A stretch of DNA of 10,974 nt from Tychonema litorale BBK16 (GCF_021648855.1 NZ_JAKJHX010000072.1:16270-27243), one strand, 5' to 3'. Positions 1-6,507 are shown, counted from the stretch's first letter. The notes: generated by a model not told the origin, from the letters alone. Numbers and translations are program-made.

Positions 1-98
1 TGTTGACTGTTGACTGTTGACTGTTGACTGTTGACTGTTGACTGTTGACTGTTGATTGTTGATTGTTGACTGTTGACTGTTGACTGTTAACTGTTGAC
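1..98. repeat. TGTTGAC heptamer tandem array (14 units, cut by window edge)
   Basis: Fourteen contiguous 7-bp units run from the first base: seven TGTTGAC, two TGTTGAT, three TGTTGAC, one TGTTAAC and one TGTTGAC. A further unit and a partial one follow at 149-161, after an inserted hairpin element. This fits the short tandemly repeated repetitive (STRR) heptamers known from filamentous cyanobacteria. Because the array begins at base 1 it may extend further left. No open frame or spacer structure is associated with it, so it is not a CRISPR. Confidence 0.95.
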
Positions 99-100
99 TG

Positions 101-149
101 CGTCGCCCTGAGCCCTTCGACTACGCTCAGGATAAACTGCGTCGAAGGG
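101..149. repeat. Two-hairpin inverted-repeat element inside the heptamer array
   Basis: Two alternative stems share bases. CCTGAGC (107-113) pairs with GCTCAGG (125-131), and CCCTTCGAC (113-121) pairs with GTCGAAGGG (141-149). The octamer CTGCGTCG occurs at both sides (98-105 and 137-144). Heptamer units lie on both flanks (to 98, and again 149-161), so the element appears inserted into, or grown within, the array. It resembles dispersed palindromic repeats of cyanobacterial genomes; the family name is not known to me. Confidence 0.75.
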
Positions 150-241
150 TTGACTGTTGACGATAGTAACCTAAATGAGTTGTTATAACGCATTATTGAG
201 TTCTGAAATTATTGTGGAAAATAGCATAGTCATCTCAACTT

Positions 242-262
242 CTTCCTTCTTCCTTCTTCCTT
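242..262. repeat. CTTCCTT heptamer array in the leader of the TSUP gene
   Basis: Three perfect CTTCCTT units end ten bases before the ATG at 273. The stretch is pure pyrimidine and lies where a Shine-Dalgarno would be expected, so the TSUP gene has no recognisable ribosome binding site. The reverse complement of the same heptamer forms another array at 2386-2413. Confidence 0.85.
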
Positions 263-272
263 CAAATAACTG

Positions 273-1136
273 ATGACTACCGGCGAATTATTGATTCTGG
301 GTGCGGCTGGACTTTTTGCCGGTATTCTAGCTGGATTTTTGGGCATCGGCGGTGGCACGATGCTCGTACCTCTGTTAGTGGCTCTTAAGTACGAGCCATT
401 ACAAGCGGTGGCTACGAGCGGTTTGTCGATCGCAATTACAGCGATTTCTGGCAGTTTCCAGAATTGGCGCATGGGCTACTTCAGTTTCAGTCAAGTTGCA
501 GGAATTGGCTTTCCCGCCGTAATAACAGCACAAATCGGCGTTTATTTGGCAGGGATGCTTCCCCCTTACTTGTTATTAATTGCTTTTGGGTTATTGCTGT
601 TACTGAATATTTTATTAATTGAAGTTCGCAAAAGCTTGACGAATTATCAAAAATCAGCAGAGGGACTAGAGGGAAGGGGAGGACTAAACGGACAAGAGGA
701 AAATTCCCAATTGCCGATTCCCGATTCCCGATTCCCGAATCATGCCAATATTTTGTTCAATCCAACTTTTGCTAAAATTGCCACTGGTAGTGTGGCAGGT
801 TTATTAGCAGGTTTGTTCGGCGTTGGCGGGGGCGTGATTATGGTGCCATTGCAAATTTTGCTGTTAGGAGAAAGTATTAAAACAGCAATTCAAACGAGCT
901 TGGGTGTCATCGTGATCACTGCAATTTCAGCGACTCTGGGACACGCTGCGCGTGGGAATGTTTTGTGGGCTGTTGGTTTTATTCTGGGTGCTGGTGGCTT
1001 GTTGGGGGCGCAAGTTAGCACTCGGTTTTTGCCGAGATTGTCCGATCGCACTGTTAGTCTAGCATTTCGATCGCTCTTGGCACTTTTATCGGTTTATGTT
1101 TTTTGGCAAGCTTGGCAACAATTTAGTCATGGTTGA
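273..1136 (+). CDS. TSUP-family membrane transporter (TauE/SafE sulfite-exporter-like)
   Basis: A 287-residue integral membrane protein with the two-fold internal symmetry of the TauE/SafE (TSUP) family. Each half opens with a glycine-rich hallmark: GFLGIGGGTMLVP at about residues 21-33 and GLFGVGGGVIMVP at about 180-192. Hydrophobic segments fill residues 7-118 and 166-280. They are separated by a hydrophilic linker (about 119-165) that contains in-frame heptamer repeats. Known family members move sulfite, sulfonates or other small organosulfur anions out of or into the cell; the substrate here cannot be told from sequence. The length is a little above the usual 250-270 because of the linker. 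The ATG at 273 starts just before the first membrane segment, but no Shine-Dalgarno is visible, only a pyrimidine heptamer array. The gene converges on the coiled-coil gene with a 6-bp gap and no obvious terminator between them. Confidence 0.88.
   Translation: MTTGELLILGAAGLFAGILAGFLGIGGGTMLVPLLVALKYEPLQAVATSGLSIAITAISGSFQNWRMGYFSFSQVAGIGFPAVITAQIGVYLAGMLPPYLLLIAFGLLLLLNILLIEVRKSLTNYQKSAEGLEGRGGLNGQEENSQLPIPDSRFPNHANILFNPTFAKIATGSVAGLLAGLFGVGGGVIMVPLQILLLGESIKTAIQTSLGVIVITAISATLGHAARGNVLWAVGFILGAGGLLGAQVSTRFLPRLSDRTVSLAFRSLLALLSVYVFWQAWQQFSHG
716..736. repeat. GATTCCC heptamer array within the TSUP coding sequence
   Basis: Three perfect GATTCCC units lie in frame in the transporter gene and encode about residues 149-155, within the segment LPIPDSRFPN. 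Degenerate flanks (AATTGCC before, GAATCAT after) extend the similarity. Three heptamers make 21 bp, a multiple of three, so insertion of the triplet keeps the frame. The site falls in the variable hydrophilic linker between the two membrane halves, where an insertion should be tolerated. Confidence 0.85.
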
Positions 1137-1142
1137 ATCTAA

Positions 1143-1943
1143 TCAATGTGCTGATAGCTGCTTCACAGCGCGAGTCAGACGCTGCAAATAAGGCTTGACA
1201 ATTTGTTGATTTTGTCGCTGCAATTGTTCAACTTGCTCCTGCAATTCTTGCATCTCGGTTTGCATCGTTGCTACATCTATTGTGGGTCGATCGAGCAAAA
1301 CTTGCAATTGCCTCATCCTACCTTGGATTTCATTAAAGTCTACCTCGTTCGATCGCTCCTGCAACTCTGCTGTAATATTTATAACTTCCGTTAATTTTTC
1401 GTTCATCAACAAAAACCGGACATTCACATTTTCCCAATCTAGCTCTCTGAGGGCGCTATTTTCCAAGCTGACGAGTTTTTGCTGCAATTGAGAAAGCATG
1501 GGGTAAAATTGCCCAGACTCTCCTGGAAGTGCCTGTACTTGTTGCTGAAGAGATTGTACCGCAGCGTCTACATCGGCTAAAGTATGAGACTCCAGGCTAC
1601 GGAGTTTCCGCTGCAAATCAGAAACAGCAATATGGAGTTCCTTAGATTCTGTCGGTAGTGTCTGAACTTGGTGTTGAAGAGACTTTACTGCCAATTCTAC
1701 ACCCGCGATCGCCGAATTTGCCTTTTGTTGAACTTGTTGCTCAAAACGCTGACGATTGAGGAAATTCAGCGATATGGCGGCAGTTAAGGGAGCCGCAGCA
1801 TAGATAATTTGCCCCGACAATCCCGCCACAATCGTGCCAATAGCTGAACCGGCGATAGAGGCGTATTCTGCCACTTCTAGCCAATCTCGGTGGTTTGAGG
1901 AGCTTCTGAGGGCTGGAAATGATCCGTCGTTAATTTTCTGCAT
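1143..1943 (-). CDS. Membrane-anchored coiled-coil protein, function unknown
   Basis: A 266-residue protein. Residues 1-24 are polar. Residues about 25-62 hold two closely spaced hydrophobic stretches rich in Ala, Ile and Gly that could form a membrane hairpin. Residues 65-266 are rich in Gln, Glu and Leu with heptad-like spacing, typical of a long coiled coil. The coil contains an internal duplication: about 82-122 and 125-165 both follow the pattern V-x-x-AV-x-SLQ-x-QVQ-x-LP-x-ES and end in a LESH/LENS-type motif. No enzymatic motif is visible. I infer a structural or scaffold role at a membrane; glutamine-rich low-complexity sequence makes homology unreliable. The ATG at 1943 has no good Shine-Dalgarno. 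The gene is divergent from the 108-aa gene (112 bp between starts) and convergent with the TSUP gene. One HIP1 site lies inside it (1705). Confidence 0.75.
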   Translation of the reverse strand: MQKINDGSFPALRSSSNHRDWLEVAEYASIAGSAIGTIVAGLSGQIIYAAAPLTAAISLNFLNRQRFEQQVQQKANSAIAGVELAVKSLQHQVQTLPTESKELHIAVSDLQRKLRSLESHTLADVDAAVQSLQQQVQALPGESGQFYPMLSQLQQKLVSLENSALRELDWENVNVRFLLMNEKLTEVINITAELQERSNEVDFNEIQGRMRQLQVLLDRPTIDVATMQTEMQELQEQVEQLQRQNQQIVKPYLQRLTRAVKQLSAH

Positions 1944-2039
1944 AACATTTTCGTCGTATGGTAGATTGCGATAGAGATATGATAAAAGCTATCCGCGAAA
2001 CACGCTCACTTAATTTCGGAAATCAGTCAGTAGTCAGTC

Positions 2040-2046
2040 AGGAGGG
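2040..2046 (+). promoter_or_regulatory. Strong Shine-Dalgarno of the 108-aa gene
   Basis: AGGAGGG lies nine bases before the ATG at 2056. It is the best ribosome binding site in the window and supports both that start and the reality of the otherwise unrecognised gene. It overlaps the end of a small direct repeat, CAGTCAGT-AGTCAGTCAG (about 2024-2041). The 112-bp region 1944-2055 must carry the promoters of both divergent genes, but I could not assign -10 or -35 elements. Confidence 0.7.
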
Positions 2047-2055
2047 ATACAGAAA

Positions 2056-2382
2056 ATGGGTCTGAAGATTATCGAAAGCTATGATGGCAGTTTTGTCATC
2101 GAACCAGAAGTTAAAGCTGTATTGTTGAGTTTATTAACGGCTGAAAGCTTTCTGCAACAAATAGCCTTACAATTGCACTGCTCACGCCTTGAGTTTACAG
2201 AGTTACTTTTTCAGCCAGTCCCTTACAGCAGCGAGACTCCCAAGGGAATGCCTGCTGAGTTTGAAAAGTATCATGGTAAGAGTGATTTTGCGATCGTCAA
2301 TGTGCCACCTAATTTTATGTTCCAAGCCAAGGCGTTTAAGCCCAGCCGCCTCTGTGCTATTTATCGCGTTTTCAAAACTTAG
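2056..2382 (+). CDS. Hypothetical protein, 108 aa
   Basis: I do not recognise this protein. It is soluble-looking, with a mixed alpha/beta composition, no signal peptide and no membrane segment. The N-terminal half (about residues 12-60) looks helical and leucine-rich with two cysteines near 42 and 99. The C-terminal half carries Pro-rich turns (VNVPPNF near 82-88). The start is well supported by AGGAGGG nine bases upstream. The stop codon at 2380-2382 is followed three bases later by an AAGAAGG heptamer array, so the original C-terminus could have been altered by repeat growth, though nothing proves it. The GIY-YIG gene follows on the same strand after 134 bp, too far to assume an operon. 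Confidence 0.65.
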   Translation: MGLKIIESYDGSFVIEPEVKAVLLSLLTAESFLQQIALQLHCSRLEFTELLFQPVPYSSETPKGMPAEFEKYHGKSDFAIVNVPPNFMFQAKAFKPSRLCAIYRVFKT

Positions 2383-2385
2383 TTA

Positions 2386-2413
2386 AAGAAGGAAGAAGGA
2401 AGAAGGAAGAAGA
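2386..2413. repeat. AAGAAGG heptamer array, reverse complement of the 242-262 family
   Basis: Three perfect AAGAAGG units and a fourth with one change follow the stop codon of the 108-aa gene almost directly. Read on the minus strand this is the CTTCCTT repeat found upstream of the TSUP gene, so one heptamer family occurs twice in the first 2.5 kb in opposite orientation. The rest of the gap to 2516 shows no further structure that I can support. Confidence 0.88.
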
Positions 2414-2516
2414 TGGAATAATAGTAATGGTCTTAGCAATTAAGACGTAACATCTTGGCAGTTGCTATAGATGCAGCTAAACGCAGGAATAATTAATAAT
2501 CGACAATTCATAAAAA

Positions 2517-3056
2517 ATGACATCAGAGATTCAGACTTTAGCCAGCTTAGCTTTTTTGCCCTACATTGATGCCGAGGGGAAATTGCCAGATTTTGTACAG
2601 GGAAAAATCGGCGTTTGCGCGATTTTTGACAGCGCGAAAGTGCTGCAATTTGTCGGGTATTCTCGCGATATTTATCTCAGCCTCAAACAGTATCTGGTGC
2701 GCCAACATCAACACTGCTACTGGCTGAAAGTCCAAATGATCGATCGACCAAATCGCACTATTCTAGAAAGCATCCGAGAAAGTTGGATTGCTGAAAACGG
2801 TTCACAGCCTGCGGGTAATGATGCCGATGCTACTAAGTGGAATGATCCGATTGATACCAAAGCTGTGATGACTGTCGAAGAAATCACAAATTATGAAGCT
2901 ATCATCATCGACGAAATCGCCAAAGATAAGTTATTAAAAAATGTAGCGCGGCGCGTGGAAAGTGAAATATTATCCCAACTCAAAGCCCGTGGTGTCACTG
3001 AAGAAATTCGATTTAATCCTAAGCTAAAAACTAGCGGCTTGTTAGATTTGAAGTAA
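2517..3056 (+). CDS. GIY-YIG nuclease family protein (cyanobacterial, degenerate motif)
   Basis: A 179-residue protein. A GIY-YIG fold is suggested by KIGVCAIFD at about residues 30-38 (GVC in place of GIY), FVGYSRDIYLSLKQYL at about 45-60 (FVG in place of YIG, then the conserved Arg 50), and a helix with Glu 84 and Glu 88 in the position of the metal-binding glutamate. A conserved stretch including YWLKVQ, WIAENG, KNVARRVE and a terminal FNPKLK...GLLDLK matches, from memory, a conserved cyanobacterial family annotated as GIY-YIG nuclease. True GIY-YIG enzymes cut DNA with the first tyrosine; here that tyrosine is replaced (GVC), so catalysis is doubtful. It could be a DNA- or RNA-binding protein. 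The ATG at 2517 has no clear Shine-Dalgarno. The function in the cell is unknown. Confidence 0.82.
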   Translation: MTSEIQTLASLAFLPYIDAEGKLPDFVQGKIGVCAIFDSAKVLQFVGYSRDIYLSLKQYLVRQHQHCYWLKVQMIDRPNRTILESIRESWIAENGSQPAGNDADATKWNDPIDTKAVMTVEEITNYEAIIIDEIAKDKLLKNVARRVESEILSQLKARGVTEEIRFNPKLKTSGLLDLK

Positions 3057-3112
3057 AGCAGAAACAAAACTCGCATTCAGATTGCTAAACTGCACAACCA
3101 AAATTAACAGTC

Positions 3113-3131
3113 ATTCCGGTGGAACCGGAAT
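3113..3131. repeat. ATTCCGGT-GGA-ACCGGAAT palindrome, copy 1 of a dispersed element
   Basis: A perfect 8-bp inverted repeat (3113-3120 and 3124-3131) with a 3-base loop. The right arm and what follows, ACCGGAATTGATAT (3124-3137), recur exactly at 10884-10897, where the left arm is a shortened ATTCCG. The two copies are about 7.8 kb apart in unrelated contexts, so this looks like a dispersed repeat and not a gene-specific operator. It lies 38 bases before the antiporter start and could still affect its mRNA leader. Confidence 0.6.
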
Positions 3132-3135
3132 TGAT

Positions 3136-3168
3136 ATGATTGATGCCGGGAACCTTTCAGAAATCTGA
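3136..3168 (+). promoter_or_regulatory. Possible 10-codon leader ORF ending against the antiporter start
   Basis: ATG at 3136 opens a frame encoding [10 protein letters not shown] and stops with TGA at 3166-3168. The antiporter ATG follows without a gap (TGAATG), an arrangement that permits translational coupling. No independent Shine-Dalgarno precedes the antiporter ATG. Against a real function, the leader start lies just past the dispersed palindrome, so the arrangement could be chance. Confidence 0.25.
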
Positions 3169-4290
3169 ATGCTGAATACAAAAACAATTCTTTCCAGTCT
3201 GCTGTTATTTATCCCGATTTCCATTGCCGGGCACTTCCTGGGATGGGAATCCTCCACAATCTTCATCACATCGGCCCTAGCCATCATTCCCCTAGCGGCC
3301 TGGATGGGTAGTGCCACCGAAGAAATCGCCGTCGTCCTAGGCGAAAACTTGGGGGGTTTGCTCAATGCTACCTTCGGAAATGCTACGGAACTGATTATCG
3401 GCATCGTCGCCTTGAATGCCGGACTGATCGATGTCGTCAAAGCCAGCATCACCGGTTCGATTATCGGCAACCTACTGCTAGTAATGGGACTTGCCATGCT
3501 CCTGGGTGGCTTGCGCTACAAAGAACAAGAATTTCAGCCCGTAGTCGCCCGTTTGAACGCTTCGGCGATGAACTTAGCCGTAATTGCAATTTTGGTGCCG
3601 ACAGCAGTTGATGTCACCTCGAAAGGCATTGATCCAGAGACGATGCAAACGCTCTCTAGCGCCGTGGCCGTAGTCTTGATCCTAGTTTACGTGCTGACAC
3701 TGCTGTTTTCCATGAAAACTCACACCTATCTCTACGATGCTGGGGTAGCTGAGATCGAAGTTCTGGAAGGACTAGCCGAGAACAACTTAGCAGGAGACAA
3801 TGCCGAACACAAAGTCAATCTGCCACTGTGGATTGGGGTGCTATTGGCCTGCACTCTGATGGTAGCTGTGGAGTCGGAACTGCTGGTGGGTACTCTAGAA
3901 GAAGCCACGGCCAGTTTGGGAATCAGTTCATTGTTTACCGGAGTGATTTTGGTTCCGATTATTGGTAACGCAGCCGAACACGCTACAGCGGTGACGGTGG
4001 CGATGAAAAATAAAATGGATTTGTCGGTTTCTGTGGCGGTTGGTTCGAGTTTGCAAATTGCTCTGTTTGTTGCCCCGGTGTTGGTTTTGGCGGGTTTTAT
4101 CCTGGGAAAACCGATGGACTTGAACTTTAATCCTTTTGAACTCGTAGCGGTGACAGTAGCGGTGCTGATTGCTAATTCGATCAGTTCTGACGGTAAGTCT
4201 AACTGGCTGGAAGGTACTTTGCTACTGGCAGCTTATGCGGTTTTGGCTCTAGCGTTTTACTTCCACCCGGTAATTGACGGGCTGGTTTAG
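3169..4290 (+). CDS. cax: Ca2+/H+ antiporter, CAX family
   Basis: A 373-residue cation/proton exchanger with about eleven hydrophobic segments. It would pump Ca2+ out of the cytoplasm in exchange for protons. The two alpha-repeat signatures of the Ca2+:cation antiporter superfamily are plain: GNATELIIG at about residues 70-78 (Glu 74) followed by [12 protein letters not shown], and GNAAEHATA at about 266-274 (Glu 270) followed by GSSLQIALF. The two glutamates are the expected ion-coordinating residues. An acidic cytosolic loop (about 194-213, rich in Glu and Asp) separates the halves, as in CAX proteins. Length and layout match the characterised cyanobacterial CAX group. The ATG at 3169 is the natural N-terminus before the first membrane segment; upstream there is no Shine-Dalgarno but there is an abutting mini-ORF. 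A strong terminator follows, so the gene is the end of its transcript. Confidence 0.93.
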   Translation: MLNTKTILSSLLLFIPISIAGHFLGWESSTIFITSALAIIPLAAWMGSATEEIAVVLGENLGGLLNATFGNATELIIGIVALNAGLIDVVKASITGSIIGNLLLVMGLAMLLGGLRYKEQEFQPVVARLNASAMNLAVIAILVPTAVDVTSKGIDPETMQTLSSAVAVVLILVYVLTLLFSMKTHTYLYDAGVAEIEVLEGLAENNLAGDNAEHKVNLPLWIGVLLACTLMVAVESELLVGTLEEATASLGISSLFTGVILVPIIGNAAEHATAVTVAMKNKMDLSVSVAVGSSLQIALFVAPVLVLAGFILGKPMDLNFNPFELVAVTVAVLIANSISSDGKSNWLEGTLLLAAYAVLALAFYFHPVIDGLV

Positions 4291-4293
4291 ACT

Positions 4294-4331
4294 AAAGGGA
4301 GGGGAAAAATTTTTTCCCCATCTCCCTTTTT
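4294..4331 (+). terminator. Rho-independent-type terminator after the antiporter gene
   Basis: AAAGGGA (4294-4300) pairs with TCCCTTT (4323-4329), and inside it GGGGAAAAA (4301-4309) pairs with TTTTTCCCC (4311-4319), leaving a short bulge at 4320-4322. The stem of about 16 bp is followed by further T residues. The hairpin begins three bases after the antiporter stop codon, which fixes the strand. It should separate antiporter transcription from the kinase gene. Confidence 0.8.
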
Positions 4332-4413
4332 CCTTCTTTCTGATTGTTTCGTAAGTTGGCGTGGCGATCGTACAATGGAAATTATAGTAAAAATCGATAG
4401 AGCAACCTCAATC

Positions 4414-4417
4414 AGGG
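4414..4417 (+). promoter_or_regulatory. Weak Shine-Dalgarno AGGG before the kinase GTG starts
   Basis: AGGG is four bases before GTG 4422 and thirteen before GTG 4431. Neither spacing is ideal, so it does not settle the start. An ATG at 4420 is out of frame and stops after four codons. The family N-terminus (M-SYC) favours 4431; the longer frame is retained here as the conservative choice. Confidence 0.35.
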
Positions 4418-4421
4418 TTAT

Positions 4422-6491
4422 GTGGCTTCTGTGAGTTATTGCCTCAATCCCAAATGCCCGAATCCGTCTGACCCTGCCAATGCTGGTAAGTCCGCGTGTC
4501 TTCACTGCGGGTCTCAGCTTCTTTTGGAAGGTCGATATCGCTTGGTTGCGCCTCTCGGAGGTGGCGGTTTTGGTAGAACTTTTGAAGTGGACGACAACGG
4601 CACCCGAAAAGTGCTGAAAGTCCTCCTCAAAGAACATCCCAAAGCCGTAGAACTTTTCAAGCAAGAAGCCGATGTATTGGTCAGGCTGAGACATCCGGGC
4701 ATTCCAAAAGTCGATCGCGATGGTTATTTTATATTTTCCCCTGCTAACAGCACAGAGTCCTTTCACTGTCTGATCATGGAGAAAATTGCCGGTGCCAATT
4801 TACAGGACTGGCTGAAACATCGGGGTCGCCCGATTACTCAAGAACTGGCTGTTAATTGGTTGAAGCAATTGTCGGAAATTTTAGATTTAGTTCACCGACT
4901 GAATTATTTTCACCGGGATATCAAGCCGCACAATATTATGTGCAAACCGAACGGCCAATTGGTGCTGATTGACTTCGGGACTGCTAGGGAAGTGTCGGCG
5001 ACTTATTTCGCCAAGGTGGGTCAGGGCGGAAATGTGACTGGTATTGTTTCTCCTGGTTATACGCCACCGGAACAAACTAATGGCAAGGCTGTTCCGCAGT
5101 CGGATTTTTTTGCTTTGGGACGCACTTTTGTTTATTTGCTGACGGGGAAGCCACCGACGGCTTTTCCTGAGAACCCACGCACCGGTAAATTGATGTGGCG
5201 CAAAGGGGCTCCTCAAGTTTCCGATCCTGTGGCGAATGTGATTGATTATCTGATGGCACCTTTTCCGGGAAATCGACCCCAAAGTCCACAGGTAGTTTTA
5301 CAGTGTTTGGAAGAAATTAATCTCGATGAGGCGGAGACTGAGTTGCCAACTCAGTTACCGACAACTGGTCAAAATAAAATTCGGGGAAATCCTGGTGTGT
5401 CTGGGATGATCAAGCAGAGTTCGCTCAATCGGCTCAGACCGCTGAGCTCTGGTTTGAAGAAGTCTGGTCTAGGTCAGTTTGAGTGGAAAAACAAGTTACT
5501 GGCGGGCGCTGCTGTTGTAGTGCTGGCTATTTGTGGGTCTCAAATTTATGGTTCGGTGCGTTACAAGGTGTTTCCGGCCAATCCGATTTGGCTGTTTTCT
5601 AGTTGGCCTAGCAGTCAGTTTTTGGAAAGCAGTTTGGATAATGTTGGGAGTGTAAATGCGATCGCCATTTCATCGGACGGTCAAACTTTGGTCAGTGCCA
5701 GTTTTGGCACGATTAGAATCTGGAATGTGAGGACGGGACGAGTGGTGCGGACTCTCAATCCAGTACATTCTAAAAAATCGGTGAAAGCGCTGGCGGTGAG
5801 TCCTAACGGCGAAATTTTGGCTAGCGGTGGCGACGACAATAATGTGATTTTGTGGGATTTAAACAACGGTCGGCGGATATTGACAATTCCTGGTCATAGT
5901 GGTGGGGTAAATGCGATCGCTTTCAGTCGCGACGGTCAGACTATGGCTAGCGGGAGTGAGGATAAAACTGTACGTTTGTGGAATGCCAAAACGGGTAAGA
6001 GGTTGGTGACTTTGAGCGGTCACGGGGGAGGAGTAAATGCGATCGCCTTTAGCCCAGACGGTCAAACTCTGGCTAGTGGCAGTGAAGACAAGACTGTACG
6101 TTTGTGGAATATCAAAAACGGAGATATCAGAAGAATTCTCGCAGGTCACGGGCAGGCTATTAATTCTGTGGCTTTTAGCCCAAATGGGCAAGTTGTGGCT
6201 AGTGGTAGCAGCGACAATACTATCCGTTTGTGGAATGCCCAAAATGGGAAACGCACTCGCACTTTTGAGGGGCATGGAAGTTGGGTAAGGGCGATCGCAT
6301 TTAGCCCGGACAGTCGCACTCTAATCAGTGGCGGTGCGGATCTGATAGTTTGGGATTTGAAGACAGGAAAAGAGAGAAGCACTCTTTCGGGTCACAGTCA
6401 GTTTGTGAGTTCTATTGCTATTAGCAAACAGGGCAATATTTTGGTGAGTGGAAGTCCCGATCGCACGATTAAGATTTGGCAAATTCCTTAG
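4422..6491 (+). CDS. Ser/Thr protein kinase with N-terminal zinc ribbon, one TM segment and WD40 propeller
   Basis: A 689-residue multidomain kinase. Cys 7, 12, 26 and 29 form a short zinc ribbon, usual at the start of cyanobacterial Hanks-type kinases. The kinase domain (about 38-297) has the glycine loop GGGGFG (46-51), Lys 66, Glu 82, HRDIKPHN (164-171), DFG (184-186) and PPEQ (215-218) in the APE position, so it should be active. A polar linker rich in Ser and Lys (300-357) leads to one membrane segment (about 358-376). Seven WD40 repeats follow, beginning near residues 411, 454, 496, 538, 580, 622 and 662, enough for a closed propeller. By analogy the propeller senses or binds a partner across the membrane; no ligand can be named. 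Two GTG starts compete: 4422, four bases after AGGG, and 4431, which gives the MSYCLNP beginning common in relatives. Repeats 3 and 4 are nearly identical, pointing to recent duplication. Confidence 0.92.
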   Translation: MASVSYCLNPKCPNPSDPANAGKSACLHCGSQLLLEGRYRLVAPLGGGGFGRTFEVDDNGTRKVLKVLLKEHPKAVELFKQEADVLVRLRHPGIPKVDRDGYFIFSPANSTESFHCLIMEKIAGANLQDWLKHRGRPITQELAVNWLKQLSEILDLVHRLNYFHRDIKPHNIMCKPNGQLVLIDFGTAREVSATYFAKVGQGGNVTGIVSPGYTPPEQTNGKAVPQSDFFALGRTFVYLLTGKPPTAFPENPRTGKLMWRKGAPQVSDPVANVIDYLMAPFPGNRPQSPQVVLQCLEEINLDEAETELPTQLPTTGQNKIRGNPGVSGMIKQSSLNRLRPLSSGLKKSGLGQFEWKNKLLAGAAVVVLAICGSQIYGSVRYKVFPANPIWLFSSWPSSQFLESSLDNVGSVNAIAISSDGQTLVSASFGTIRIWNVRTGRVVRTLNPVHSKKSVKALAVSPNGEILASGGDDNNVILWDLNNGRRILTIPGHSGGVNAIAFSRDGQTMASGSEDKTVRLWNAKTGKRLVTLSGHGGGVNAIAFSPDGQTLASGSEDKTVRLWNIKNGDIRRILAGHGQAINSVAFSPNGQVVASGSSDNTIRLWNAQNGKRTRTFEGHGSWVRAIAFSPDSRTLISGGADLIVWDLKTGKERSTLSGHSQFVSSIAISKQGNILVSGSPDRTIKIWQIP

Positions 6492-6507
6492 CTAAAGGAC
6501 ACAGAAA

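Noticed and set aside
1..161. CRISPR array
   Set aside because: Units are 7 bp and contiguous; there are no spacers, no repeat of 25 bp or more, and no cas gene.
3111..3497. Minus-strand ORF of 128 codons against the antiporter start
   Set aside because: Antisense to a clear CAX N-terminus; composition is that of a shadow frame.
4287..4766. Minus-strand ORF overlapping the kinase start and the terminator
   Set aside because: It runs through the terminator hairpin and antisense to the zinc ribbon and kinase glycine loop; its product has no recognisable content.
5859..6275. Minus-strand ORF of 138 codons inside the kinase gene
   Set aside because: It is the complement of the WD40 repeats; long antisense frames are expected from periodic DNA.
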